Made by a program: the position numbers and the translations under genes. Below, one piece after another: positions 26,000 to 36,328 of a stretch of DNA of 64,000 bases (its first letter is position 1; the number at the start of each line of letters is the position of its first letter). Source of the stretch: JBMDXK01 sp048594375 (GTDB taxonomy: Bacteria; Pseudomonadota; Alphaproteobacteria; Rhizobiales; Methylopilaceae); contig JBMDXK010000016.1 in the NCBI GenBank assembly GCA_048594375.1, forward strand, positions 1 to 64,000, written 5' to 3'. The notes below the pieces were generated by a model that did not search any database, had not been told where the DNA came from, and worked only from the letters and a program-made list of their open reading frames with translations.

Positions 26000-27472
26000 T
26001 TTCATGATTTCTTTTACCGCTTCCACCATGTTTTCTTCTGAAACGGTTTGCTGGGCGGGGCGCGCCTGCGTCCATTCTTCGCGGTTATCAATTTTTTGAG
26101 CGGCCTTTGCCCCTTCAATCAAATCTTTAAGGGTGACTTCGCCGCGGGCTTTTTCATCGGAGCCTTGTATCACCACCAGCGGTGATCTGCGCCGATCCGC
26201 GTATTTCATCTGCGCTTTCATGCCAGAGCTGCCCAAGTAAACATCGGCTGCAATACCCGCAACACGGAGTTTGGTTGCCAGCGCAAAATAATCCGCCATG
26301 CGTTCTTTATCCATGACAAGGATAACCACGGGGCCATAGGGTTCGGATACCATACCACTACGGGCTTGCAGCGCCTGCAACGCTGCTTGCAGCCGTGAAA
26401 CGCCAATGGAAAATCCTGTAGCAGGCGCTGGCTCGCCCCTGAACCGGGCCACCAGCCCATCATAACGGCCGCCACCCGCCACAGAGCCAAAGCGCACTGT
26501 CTGGCCATCGTCGTTCTGAACAGTGAATGTCAGTTCGGCTTCATAAACAGGCCCTGTGTAATATTCCAGACCGCGCACAACGGAGGGGTCAATCTTCACG
26601 CGGCCTTCATAGCCTGCCGCGGCGACCAATCCTGCAATTTCGGCAAGTTCAGCCACACCTTCCGTACCGTGGCTTGTATCTTTAACCAGCACTTCCAGAT
26701 TGGCAAGGGTTTGCACCACAGTGTCATGACCGGCGCTCACAAACGCCATAATGTGCGCAATCTGCTCTTCGTTAAGGCCAGCGCCTTTGGTAAAATCGCC
26801 GCTTTCATCCTTGCGCCCTGCGCCCAACAACAGGCGAACGCCTTCACTGCCCAGCCGATCCAGCTTATCAATGGCACGCAACACAATGAGGCGCTGATTG
26901 GCTTTATCATCTCCGCCAAGCTGGATGGCCTCCATCACGCCATCGAGAACCTTGCGGTTGTTGACGCGGATCACATAATCACCCCGCTCAATGCCCACCG
27001 CTTCAAGCGTATCGGCAGCCATCATACAGATTTCCGCATCGGCGGCCGCAGACGCTGCGCCTACAATATCCGCATCGAACTGCATGAACTGGCGAAAACG
27101 GCCGGGACCCGGCTTTTCATTACGAAACACATAGCCGGAACGGTAACTGCGCAGCGGCTTTGCCAGCTTATCCCAGTGTTCAGCAACATAACGCGCCAGA
27201 GGCGCAGTCAGATCATAGCGCAGGCTTACCCATTGTTCATCATCATCCTGAAAGGAAAATACACCGGCATTCGGCCTGTCCTGATCGGGGAGAAACTTGC
27301 CCAACGCATCAGTATATTCCACAAACGGAGTTTCCAGCGCCTGAAAACCCCAACGCTCATACACTTTGCGAATGGAATCACACATGGCGCGGGTTGTAGC
27401 CAGTTCCATACTGCTGTGATCGGCGAAACCACGGGGCAGACGGGCTTTCGGGCGGTTGCTGTTTTCGGCCAT
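25988..27472 (-). CDS. hisS: Histidyl-tRNA synthetase
   Basis: 494 residues from the ATG at 27472 (a GTG three codons upstream is possible). Class II motifs: ALETPFVEYTDALGKF in motif 1; RNEKPGPGRFRQFMQFDADI in motif 2; the histidine-binding GLEYYTGPVYEA and the C-terminal GGRYDGLVARF. It charges tRNA-His. It is longer than the E. coli enzyme (424), as in a subset of alphaproteobacterial HisRS. The last codons overlap an intergenic repeat copy. Confidence 0.96.
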   Translation of the reverse strand: MAENSNRPKARLPRGFADHSSMELATTRAMCDSIRKVYERWGFQALETPFVEYTDALGKFLPDQDRPNAGVFSFQDDDEQWVSLRYDLTAPLARYVAEHWDKLAKPLRSYRSGYVFRNEKPGPGRFRQFMQFDADIVGAASAAADAEICMMAADTLEAVGIERGDYVIRVNNRKVLDGVMEAIQLGGDDKANQRLIVLRAIDKLDRLGSEGVRLLLGAGRKDESGDFTKGAGLNEEQIAHIMAFVSAGHDTVVQTLANLEVLVKDTSHGTEGVAELAEIAGLVAAAGYEGRVKIDPSVVRGLEYYTGPVYEAELTFTVQNDDGQTVRFGSVAGGGRYDGLVARFRGEPAPATGFSIGVSRLQAALQALQARSGMVSEPYGPVVILVMDKERMADYFALATKLRVAGIAADVYLGSSGMKAQMKYADRRRSPLVVIQGSDEKARGEVTLKDLIEGAKAAQKIDNREEWTQARPAQQTVSEENMVEAVKEIMKHYI

Positions 27473-27675
27473 GGCGTACACTTTTGCTTTCGTTCAGGGA
27501 AGCCTATGCTTTTATTGCGCCTGCGCCAGTGTTGCAAGGCTTGAAAGAGAAAAATTCCATTCTAGCACTCACTTTGTTTTAACCCTGTTTTTTGCATGTG
27601 CGCCGCTAACATAAAATCACAACGCGTCTCTGAGGTCTGAGCTTCTAGACTTTTGCGAAAGTACAGGAGTTTACT

Positions 27676-28116
27676 ATGGCTCACTTTCTTACACGCCTTT
27701 GGCGCTTCAAGCACAGCGCAAACGGTTCCACAGCCGTTGAATTTGCATTACTTATGCCCATTTTTGCCCTGCTGATGACCGGCATACTGGTGTTTGGGCT
27801 CTACTTTGGCATGGTTCATGCCCTGCAACAGCTCGCCGCTGAAGCTGCCCGCGCTTCTGTGGCCGGGCTTTCCGAACAGGAACGCTCCTCGCTGGCACAG
27901 CAATATATCTCCAACAGTATTCAGGCTTATACCTTTCTGGAGCCGGATAAACTTACCATCACCACGCAGCCCAACGCCGCACAGAGCAATCTGTATGAAG
28001 TGCGGCTGCGGTATGACGCTTCCCAATCCCCCATCTGGAGCATCGGCGGTCTTATTCCTGTGCTGCCTTCTCCACAAATCGAACGCAGTGCCATTGTTCA
28101 ACAAGGAGGCTATTAG
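27676..28116 (+). CDS. TadE-like pilus assembly / pseudopilin protein
   Basis: 146 residues. The N-terminal GSTAVEFALLMPIFALLMTG is the TadE signature: a Glu ahead of a single hydrophobic helix, resembling a prepilin-type processing region. The rest is periplasmic. TadE-type proteins are minor pseudopilins of the Flp/Tad secretion system. AGGAG precedes the ATG. It is 2 bp upstream of a TadG-like gene. The core tad genes are not in the window; a TadD-like gene is at 44-45 kb. Confidence 0.85.
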   Translation: MAHFLTRLWRFKHSANGSTAVEFALLMPIFALLMTGILVFGLYFGMVHALQQLAAEAARASVAGLSEQERSSLAQQYISNSIQAYTFLEPDKLTITTQPNAAQSNLYEVRLRYDASQSPIWSIGGLIPVLPSPQIERSAIVQQGGY

Positions 28117-28118
28117 TA

Positions 28119-29801
28119 ATGCGTGCCTTACTTTCCCGTTTTAAAAAAGATAATAAAGGCGCTATCGCCATTATTGCCTGTCTTGTTCTCACCGTTATGG
28201 TGGGCTGCGGCGCTCTTGCCGTAGATCTTGGAAAAATTTATGTCAGCCAACGCCATTTGCAAAGCGCCGTTGATCTGGCGGCACTGGAAGCGGCGCGCAA
28301 TCTTGGCAACGCCGAAGAGGCAGCACGCAAAACACTGGAAGCCAATGGCTTTAAAAATATCCAGAAGCTGGTTGTGCATACCGGACGCTACGCACTGGAT
28401 ACAACCATTTCGCCCAAAAGCCGCTTTTCTAGCGGCGTTTCGGCGCAAAATACCAATGCCGTAAAAATTGACGTCACTGTCAATACGCCGCTGTATTTCG
28501 GCGGCGCTATCATGCGCAAAGACCATGTCAATGTGAATGCCTCTGCAACGGGCATCTGTTCGGAAATGGCGGCTTTTGCCATTGGCTCGCGTCTGCTTTC
28601 TCTCAATGGTGGTATTGCCAACAGCCTGCTCTCCAGTTTGCTGGGCGGGAATATCAATCTGAGTGTCATGGATTACAACGCTCTGCTGGGCGGACAGATT
28701 GATCTGCTTGATTTCCTTGATGAACTTGCCATTAAAGCAGGCGTTCAAGCCGGAACGTACCAGCAATTGCTCAATACCCGCGTAACGGCTGGCCACATTA
28801 TTGATGCCGCGGCAACGGTTGCCCAGCGCTCTAACCCCGCATCCGGCGTTGGAATTGCGCTTAACAGGCTGCTGGGCGCTTCCAATGCCGGTAACCTTGA
28901 ATTGCTCACCGGAACCCTGATCCAGCTTGGAGAGCTGGCCAATGTTGGTGTTGCAACCGGCAAGCATGGGTTGGATGCCATGCTGAATGTGTTTGATCTG
29001 GTACGCACTACGGCTGAAGTAGCAAACGGGAAAAACCAGGCAGCGGTTGATCTTGATATTGCAGTGCCTGGTTTGCTGGGTGTAAAAGCCACTGTGCTGA
29101 TTGGTGAGCGGATGCAGAACTCACCCTGGATTTCGGTCAGCAACAAAGAAACCATTGTGCGCACTGCGCAAACCCGTATCCGCTTGCAGGTCAGCGTGGG
29201 CGGCAGCGGTCTGTTAAGCGGTGCCACAATCCGTATTCCGCTGCATCTGGATATTGCTCCTGCGGAAGCACGCCTTAAACGCTTCTCCTGCGGGAAAAAT
29301 CCCAAAAGCCATGCTGCTGCAACTCTGGGCGTGAAAACCGGCGTTCTCAAACTCTGGATTGCTGAACCCAATAACTGGAAAGCATGGACAGATCACTCCA
29401 TTCCCCCTGCCATGCACACAGCAACACTGGTCAATGTTGCAGGGTTAGCCACGGTTTATACTTACGCCCATTCCTCTATTGCCAATCTGGCTGAACAGGA
29501 TGTGCATTTCAATGCCAGCGAAATCGCCAGCCGTACCTTCAAAACGGTTGGTACCAAAGGACTGCTGACCTCTTTGCTGGCAAGCACTCTTGGCGACCTT
29601 GATCTGGATATTAAAGTCGTAGGCATCAACCTTGGTTTGGGTACGCTGCTTGCACCTTTGCTGAAAACGCTTCTGGCACCCGTGGCGGGTTTGCTTGATC
29701 CGGTTCTGGATGGACTGCTTGATCTGCTCGGCATTGGCGTTGGTGAAGCCGATGTCGGGATTATCGGCACCCGCTGCGATGGCTCCGCTCTCGCCGCCTG
29801 A
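28119..29801 (+). CDS. TadG-like protein with N-terminal pilin-like helix
   Basis: 560 residues. The N-terminus KKDNKGAIAIIACLVLTVMV is a TadE/TadG-like hydrophobic helix, followed by LQSAVDLAALEAARNLG, the usual TadG segment (DUF2134-like). The long remainder is Ala/Gly/Leu-rich, with a C-terminus of repeated hydrophobic LLAPLLKTLLAPVAGLLDPVLDG-type helices. AGGAGG precedes the ATG. It probably acts outside the inner membrane with the TadE-like protein. A strong terminator follows. Confidence 0.82.
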   Translation: MRALLSRFKKDNKGAIAIIACLVLTVMVGCGALAVDLGKIYVSQRHLQSAVDLAALEAARNLGNAEEAARKTLEANGFKNIQKLVVHTGRYALDTTISPKSRFSSGVSAQNTNAVKIDVTVNTPLYFGGAIMRKDHVNVNASATGICSEMAAFAIGSRLLSLNGGIANSLLSSLLGGNINLSVMDYNALLGGQIDLLDFLDELAIKAGVQAGTYQQLLNTRVTAGHIIDAAATVAQRSNPASGVGIALNRLLGASNAGNLELLTGTLIQLGELANVGVATGKHGLDAMLNVFDLVRTTAEVANGKNQAAVDLDIAVPGLLGVKATVLIGERMQNSPWISVSNKETIVRTAQTRIRLQVSVGGSGLLSGATIRIPLHLDIAPAEARLKRFSCGKNPKSHAAATLGVKTGVLKLWIAEPNNWKAWTDHSIPPAMHTATLVNVAGLATVYTYAHSSIANLAEQDVHFNASEIASRTFKTVGTKGLLTSLLASTLGDLDLDIKVVGINLGLGTLLAPLLKTLLAPVAGLLDPVLDGLLDLLGIGVGEADVGIIGTRCDGSALAA

Positions 29802-29821
29802 CGGTTGCCGTTGTCACGCAC

Positions 29822-29855
29822 TACCAGCGCCCATCCCAGCGGGCGCTGGTTTTTT
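29822..29855 (+). terminator. Intrinsic terminator after tadG
   Basis: CCAGCGCCC (29824-29832) pairs with GGGCGCTGG (29841-29849), followed by TTTTTT (29850-29855). A textbook rho-independent terminator for the tadE-tadG pair. Confidence 0.92.
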
Positions 29856-30056
29856 ATGGATTGATGGGAGGCTGACTTGCCCTGATGCTGTTTTAAACTA
29901 TAGCCCACGTACAATAAAAATTTTGCTCTAATCGCTTGTGATAAAAGGAGCATACTCTGTGTGAGGCTGCGGCTTGCATTGCTGTGTTGCCATTGCAAAA
30001 CATACGGCAAGGCTGTTAGCATAAGGCTATAAAATGTTTTAGGGGGAACACAGCCC

Positions 30057-31403
<1,347 letters not shown>

Positions 31404-31424
31404 GCAATGTCCGCCTGCGTATCA

Positions 31425-31502
31425 TTATGAGCCACGAATTAGACTAATTACCTGATAATACCGCTAAATATCTGGTAAATTAGGCCTTTTTCTGGCTCAT
31501 AA
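31425..31502. repeat. 78-nt imperfect hairpin
   Basis: Outer arms TTATGAGCCA (31425-31434) and TGGCTCATAA (31493-31502) pair perfectly. Inner arms CTAATT-ACC-TGATA (31444-31457) and TATC-TGGT-AAATTAG (31469-31483) pair with small bulges. It lies between the aminotransferase stop and the EAL gene. Confidence 0.65.
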
Positions 31503-31555
31503 CGGCACATTTTATTAAAAAAATCCCATTTCTGCCCACTTTCCACAATCTTTGC

Positions 31556-33115
31556 GTGGCAGAAATACCCCGAATCATGGAATGGTTAACCATATTTTTA
31601 ATTCATGCGGATTTTTCCATGTTCAGGCTGGGTACCCTTTTTATCGTCGGCTGCGCTGTCATTATCGGCACATCCGCAAGCATTGCCACGATGATTATCT
31701 TCAAATGGTCTCTTACGCAGGGCGCATTTGTGGGCGTTGCAAGTGTGCTTGCCGTTACGATTGCCCATCTTGTCATCATGTTTGATCGGGATACACATGC
31801 GCGCACATCCCACATCCATAACGTGCAGCAGGATATTGAAATCCTCTCTGACCGCATGGCACTTCTGGATTTGCGTATAACCCGCGCTGAAACTATTCCT
31901 GTTGTGGCTCTCAAGCGGGGCTTTGCGCCGATAGCGGAAGAAATGACCGAGCTGGGTACTCTGGTGCATCAATTGGCCGAACAGGTAAAAGAACACGAAG
32001 AAACACTGGCCAGCCAAGTTCGCGCCCTGCCCATTCCCGCCCTTTGGCCAACCTTAAGCACCCCACCTGTTTCCATTACCCACGCAACTTCGGATAATTT
32101 TTCTGCTTTTAATGCCGCGCATACAGGCACTCTCCATCAGCACGCCGCGGCTGAACCCTCTGAACCCGCTCCGTTTGCCGCTCCAAAACGGGAATACAAA
32201 AAAACGACTACCGCCTCTGCTACACCCAAGCCGGATATGTCATCACTGCCGCTGGTTCTCAAAGCACTGGAAGACGGCCAACTGGATGTGCATTTGCAGC
32301 CCATCGTGCAGCTTCCCCAGCGCCGTGTTGTCCATTATGAAGCCATGGCGCGTTTGCGCAATGCGGATGACTCTCTGATTATGCCGGATGAATTTCTACC
32401 CGTTGCCCGCGAGGCGCAGATTTCCGCGGCTCTTGATGCCCTTACCATGGATCGGGTGCTGCGGATTGCACGCCGCCTGAAAAGCCATAATCGCAGCACC
32501 GCATTATTTGTAAATGTGGATGCCGATACGTTGATTGATCCTGATTTTGCTACCGATCTGGCTATTCGTCTTGATGCCAATTCTGATCTGGCAGAACATA
32601 TTATTCTGGAAATTGCCTATGACAGCGTTACCAACCTGACCGGAACTGCGGAAGGCGTGTTGATGACGCTGGCTGACAAAGGTTTTTCCTTGAGTCTTGA
32701 TGTGCGGCTTATTCCCGATATTGACGCTGCAAAGCTTTATGAACTGGGCTTTCGTTACATTAAAATACCCACAACCGCATTCCATGATCCGGTTTTTGCA
32801 GCCCGTTCTTCAATCCACCCCAACGATATTCCTGCCCTTTTCAAGCGCCACGGCATTACAACTATTGTGACCCAGATTGAAGAAGAAGATCAGGTGGCAC
32901 ACATTCTCGATTTTGATATTACCATGGCGCAAGGCTTCCTGTTCGGAGCCGCCCGCCCCGTACGCGCCGAAGTGTTTGCGGAAACCTCTCCCAGCAAACG
33001 CGCCACCATCCGCGGCACCGATGGCATTCCTGTGCGCGCCATGGATAGATTCCCGAACGCTGCCGTTAATACGGGAATCCGCCGCGGCATTGGTTCCATC
33101 GCGCGGCGGGCTTGA
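31556..33115 (+). CDS. Membrane EAL-domain protein with degenerate active site
   Basis: Up to 519 residues (GTG 31556; an ATG at 31577 is also possible, and neither has a clear ribosome site). Two membrane helices at about residues 25-70 are followed by a coiled, Ala/Pro-rich linker to about 220, then an EAL domain. The domain aligns well (VHLQPIVQLPQRRVVHYEAM, LFVNVDADTL, AQGFLFG), but catalytic sites have changed: EAL is EAM, the DDFG pair reads LDVRL, KID reads KIP, and the E of the EGVE site is shifted. It is therefore probably a c-di-GMP sensor or scaffold rather than a phosphodiesterase. There is no GGDEF domain. Confidence 0.88.
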   Translation: MAEIPRIMEWLTIFLIHADFSMFRLGTLFIVGCAVIIGTSASIATMIIFKWSLTQGAFVGVASVLAVTIAHLVIMFDRDTHARTSHIHNVQQDIEILSDRMALLDLRITRAETIPVVALKRGFAPIAEEMTELGTLVHQLAEQVKEHEETLASQVRALPIPALWPTLSTPPVSITHATSDNFSAFNAAHTGTLHQHAAAEPSEPAPFAAPKREYKKTTTASATPKPDMSSLPLVLKALEDGQLDVHLQPIVQLPQRRVVHYEAMARLRNADDSLIMPDEFLPVAREAQISAALDALTMDRVLRIARRLKSHNRSTALFVNVDADTLIDPDFATDLAIRLDANSDLAEHIILEIAYDSVTNLTGTAEGVLMTLADKGFSLSLDVRLIPDIDAAKLYELGFRYIKIPTTAFHDPVFAARSSIHPNDIPALFKRHGITTIVTQIEEEDQVAHILDFDITMAQGFLFGAARPVRAEVFAETSPSKRATIRGTDGIPVRAMDRFPNAAVNTGIRRGIGSIARRA

Positions 33116-33142
33116 AGAAGAATTTTATAGGATTCCTGCTCA

Positions 33143-33985
33143 TTATCTCCCAGGTTGCTGCGCTGAACTGGTTCCCTGCATTTGAAAAATACCTAAATTT
33201 AAAGCTGTTCTAGCTATTGCCTGAGAACGTGGTGAAGTTGGATCAGCGAAATATTGAGGAAGATAGATCATTGTCCACATACTTTTTTCTGCAGCACGCA
33301 TTCCATTCCAATATTGCAACTGTTCATCCTTTGTTAAAGAAAGAAAATTATGAGGAAATGCATCCGCAGCAACTGACGTTCTTTGGAAGTTAAATTGAGC
33401 AGGAGATTGATTAAACATACCCTCAGCAATAACGTCATCCCAAAGTGCTACTTCTATAGGAGTATTTCTATCGTTTGTGATTGCTCTTCCTTCATCCAGA
33501 ACCGTCATAGGATGTTCTCCAGCAGATAGCTGGAATTGTCCATTTAAAGATTCTGCCTGTGTGATATCTGATACTTTCCTTTCAGGATGCGCCTCAAAAG
33601 CTGCTTGACTTTCTGAAATTCCAATTCTGATTGCTGGCTGGTTATTTAGTGTAATAGGATCTTGATGGGCATATAACCCTCTATCAAAATTTAGTTTTAT
33701 TCGATCACTATGCAAGCCCTGCGGTCTACCTCCCACCGCTCCACCTGCAATATTTGTCATACTTATTTGCGGCCTTTGCCCCCCTTCAGTGGTTTTCGCC
33801 AATACAGTTAGCGTATTAGCCGATATCTCTCGTGAAGGCACATAATCAACCACCTGCGATGGTTCTCCACCACCTACAAGCCGAAACGGCATGTTCTGCG
33901 CTGCGCTCACATTGTTTTGTATTATGGCATCAAACGCAGTACCTGCGGGTTGGGAGGGGGCGAAACTTTGTCCATCAATGCGCAT
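33143..33985 (-). CDS. Hypothetical protein, paralogue A of tandem pair
   Basis: 280 residues, family not recognised, no signal peptide or membrane helix. Its first 35 residues (starting MRIDGQSFAPSQPAGTAFDA) are identical to those of the gene at 34197. Later shared blocks include GLYAHQDPI, FEAHPERK-SDITQAE and NFL-L-K-EQL-YW. AAGGATAGCCCA precedes the ATG. The coding sequence is visibly more AT-rich than the neighbouring EAL gene. The C-terminal ~20 residues (QMQGTSSAQQPGR) look flexible. It may be an exported protein with an N-terminal signal of an unusual kind; this is inference. Confidence 0.75.
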   Translation of the reverse strand: MRIDGQSFAPSQPAGTAFDAIIQNNVSAAQNMPFRLVGGGEPSQVVDYVPSREISANTLTVLAKTTEGGQRPQISMTNIAGGAVGGRPQGLHSDRIKLNFDRGLYAHQDPITLNNQPAIRIGISESQAAFEAHPERKVSDITQAESLNGQFQLSAGEHPMTVLDEGRAITNDRNTPIEVALWDDVIAEGMFNQSPAQFNFQRTSVAADAFPHNFLSLTKDEQLQYWNGMRAAEKSMWTMIYLPQYFADPTSPRSQAIARTALNLGIFQMQGTSSAQQPGR

Positions 33986-34021
33986 TGGGCTATCCTTGGT
34001 TTTTGTGAAAACGACTCATTC
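33887..34021. repeat. 135-bp direct repeat, copy A
   Basis: Covers the first 33 codons of the paralogue-A gene plus about 35 bp upstream. It matches 34917-35051 with five differences, while the coding sequences beyond have diverged strongly. Confidence 0.9.
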
Positions 34022-34074
34022 GCTTTACAGAGCCAAAAATTACATACTATCTTGATAGACTAAAGTATAGATTA

Positions 34075-34112
34075 TTAAGCCGAACTCCAATAATATGATC
34101 ATTTTATTGGAG
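34075..34112. repeat. Intergenic palindromic repeat, copy 6
   Basis: CTCCAATAA (34085-34093) pairs with TTATTGGAG (34104-34112). It shares the 15-mer GATCATTTTATTGGA with copy 10. It lies between the paralogue genes. Confidence 0.75.
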
Positions 34113-34125
34113 AGAATTCTGCTAT

Positions 34126-34182
34126 AAATTAAAGACTTATAGCCTGAGACATATAATCATTTTAAATATTTCAGGCTATCTT
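34126..34182. repeat. Intergenic palindromic repeat, copy 7
   Basis: AAAGACTTATAGC as in copies 2 and 4, with arms ATAGCCTGA (34139-34147) and TCAGGCTAT (34171-34179). It lies directly beyond the stop of the 34197 gene, 14 bp from copy 6. Confidence 0.7.
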
Positions 34183-34196
34183 TCCGGTTGCGACGC

Positions 34197-35015
34197 TTAG
34201 CAATTTTCATTCGTTTCTGCGAGACCCAAATTTATAAATGTTTTTAAAAGCTGCTCAGCCTCTGGGGTGCCTTGCTTCTCCTCATAAGCCCGTACATGAA
34301 TACTAGCCCAGATTTCTTTCTCATGGGATTTGAAACCCTCCCAATAGGGCAGTTGCTCTTCTTTTGATAATTCAAGAAAATTTTTTGGCACCGCATCCCA
34401 AGCAACGGATGTCCTTAAAAAGTTAAATTCTTTATTCTTGAAATTACTGGACGTATAGCCAATTGTATCATCCCACAAAACTATTTCTATTGGTTCATTA
34501 GCTTCATTTTTTATTAAGCTTTCTTTTCCTATTACTGTAATAGGATTTTCTCCCGACGATATTTGAAAGCGTGAACCTAATAATTCCGCTTGTGTAATAT
34601 CTGAGCTTTTCCGCTCAGGATGGGCTTCAAATGTTTCTTTGTTATCTGAAATGGAAAATCTTATTGCAGGTTTACCATTTAATTCAATGGGATCTTGATG
34701 GACATATAATCCATTCTCAAATTTCAACTTAAAGCGTTCGGACTGAATGTCACTTTTGTATTGAATAGTATTTCCTTGAATATTACCTAAATATAGCGTT
34801 GGACGCTGGCCATTCATATTTTTTTCGCTAACCAAAGTAAGTGTATTATCGGATATTTCACGGGAAGGCGCATTATCAACCACGTGATTGCTCCCTCCAC
34901 CGCCTATGATACGAAACGGCATATTCTGCGCTGCGCTCACATTGTTTTGTATTATGGCATCAAACGCAGTACCTGCGGGTTGGGAGGGGGCGAAACTTTG
35001 TCCATCGATGCGCAT
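34197..35015 (-). CDS. Hypothetical protein, paralogue B of tandem pair
   Basis: 272 residues, unrecognised, no signal peptide. The first 35 residues are identical to the paralogue at 33143; the remainder is clearly homologous but far less similar. Shared motifs: GGQ/NGQRP, GLYVHQDPI, FEAHPERKSSDITQAE, VLWDD and RTSVAWDA. AAGGGTAGCCCA precedes the ATG. It is AT-rich and Lys/Glu/Asn-rich compared with its neighbours. The start codons of the two genes are 1030 bp apart, as expected from a tandem duplication that included the leader. Confidence 0.75.
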   Translation of the reverse strand: MRIDGQSFAPSQPAGTAFDAIIQNNVSAAQNMPFRIIGGGGSNHVVDNAPSREISDNTLTLVSEKNMNGQRPTLYLGNIQGNTIQYKSDIQSERFKLKFENGLYVHQDPIELNGKPAIRFSISDNKETFEAHPERKSSDITQAELLGSRFQISSGENPITVIGKESLIKNEANEPIEIVLWDDTIGYTSSNFKNKEFNFLRTSVAWDAVPKNFLELSKEEQLPYWEGFKSHEKEIWASIHVRAYEEKQGTPEAEQLLKTFINLGLAETNENC

Positions 35016-35051
35016 TGGGCTACCCTTGGTTTTTGTGAAAATAACTCATTC
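34917..35051. repeat. 135-bp direct repeat, copy B
   Basis: Start region of the paralogue-B gene, 96% identical to 33887-34021. Farther upstream, both leaders also share GACTAAAGTATA (about 34058 and 35091), a possible common promoter element read as TATACTTTAGTC on the minus strand. Confidence 0.9.
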
Positions 35052-35108
35052 ACTTTAAAGAATTTTCAATTGGGATGTACCCACTCACAGGACTAAAGTA
35101 TATATTTT

Positions 35109-35143
35109 GAGGCTAATACCTAATAATATTTATTTGAGCAGCG
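35109..35143. repeat. Intergenic palindromic repeat, copy 8 (partial)
   Basis: GAGGCTAATACCTAATAAT then TTATTTGAGCAGCG. It resembles copy 1 (3658-3690). Its position relative to the paralogue-B start mirrors that of copy 6 relative to paralogue A. Confidence 0.55.
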
Positions 35144-35188
35144 ATTTGAGGTCTTTAAGGAGCGCTACCCGAGTGCTCAGCATCCGCC

Positions 35189-36025
35189 TTACTGCCACAA
35201 CACCCCGTTCCGCTCTTCGTCTTTCAGGCTGCTCGAACCAAAAGAATAGCGTGCGCCAGCAAACAGGATATTGCCATCCGCGCTTGCGGAAAACCAGCGG
35301 CCTACGGAACGTTCTTCTTTCTGATATTGGTATCCGGCAAATACGGTTAATGGCATTTGCGCAAGACGGTAATTGGCGGTGATGCCCACCGCGCTGCGGT
35401 CAATATCAATCACCGAATAAGTGAGGTTCTGCATATAAGCATTGACATCAAAGCGAATGTTGTCGCTGGCATACACACGCGCACCCACAGCACCCATCGC
35501 CTGATCGAAATCCGCTAAACCCGTATCAACACTGCCCAGCCCTGCGCGGCCATAGACGGTTGCGTTATCCATCAGATAGGCTGCTTCCACGCCCCATGTA
35601 TAGCTGGTGGCGTCTGAACGCCCCCATTCACTTTGTCCGGCAGAAAAGAATGCACCGGCGGCATAGCCTGCCTCACTGCGGTAATAGCCATGGATCTGAC
35701 CGGCATATTGGTTGCCATGTTCAGTAAAGCCAGAAGCACTGACATTGGCATAGCCTGCATCGCCCTGAATATTCAATCCCTGTCCCACATGCACATTCGC
35801 TGAACCACGCAAGCCCCACGTCTGAGCATCGCCGTTATCCATCTGACGTGCATAACTGCCCTGCACATAACCGGCTACATTTTTGGGAAGCGTGCGCCCT
35901 TCAACACCATAATCGATGTCATATACCATAGCATCCGCCTGTGGATTAACGGCACTGTCTGCCGCAATGGCGCTTCCAGCATCCAAAATCACCAACAAAA
36001 ACGCCACACGCCACGCACGCACCAT
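35189..36025 (-). CDS. Outer-membrane beta-barrel protein
   Basis: 278 residues from the ATG at 36025 (GGTGAG upstream; a GTG seven codons earlier is possible). A signal peptide (VRAWRVAFLLVILDAGSAIAA) is followed by alternating amphipathic strands rich in Gly, Tyr and Ala, such as GYVQGSYARQMDNGDAQTWG, GYYRSEAGYAAGAFFSAGQ and VFAGYQYQKEERSVGRWF. This is the pattern of a small barrel of roughly 10-12 strands. The protein continues about 15 residues past the last likely strand (ARYSFG), so it lacks a C-terminal Phe. Specific function unknown; porin-like or adhesin-like roles are possible. Confidence 0.75.
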   Translation of the reverse strand: MVRAWRVAFLLVILDAGSAIAADSAVNPQADAMVYDIDYGVEGRTLPKNVAGYVQGSYARQMDNGDAQTWGLRGSANVHVGQGLNIQGDAGYANVSASGFTEHGNQYAGQIHGYYRSEAGYAAGAFFSAGQSEWGRSDATSYTWGVEAAYLMDNATVYGRAGLGSVDTGLADFDQAMGAVGARVYASDNIRFDVNAYMQNLTYSVIDIDRSAVGITANYRLAQMPLTVFAGYQYQKEERSVGRWFSASADGNILFAGARYSFGSSSLKDEERNGVLWQ

Positions 36026-36328
36026 TTTACTCACCGCTTTTTTCACTGTTTACAGGCTCTGCACCTTTCAGGAAGGGGTTGCTCTTTTTCATAAAAAAGA
36101 TGAACCGCCCTTAGGGTTATGCAGAAATACTTTATTAACCATAGTAGATGTTGGCTTTAGAGCGAAAGGGTTAACAAAATATTAACGCACCCCTAATCCT
36201 TTAAGGAAAAAGCAATAATTTGCTTTTCAACCGCCTTTTTCACATGTTCTCTTTTTCATGCAGGGTGACAGATGCTCTGGCTTTGCGTAAAAGACTTACA
36301 CGCTACTTTTTTGAAAAGCCCTTCTGCA

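Noticed and set aside
26669..27544. 291-codon plus-strand ORF
   Set aside because: Antisense to hisS, no family resemblance.
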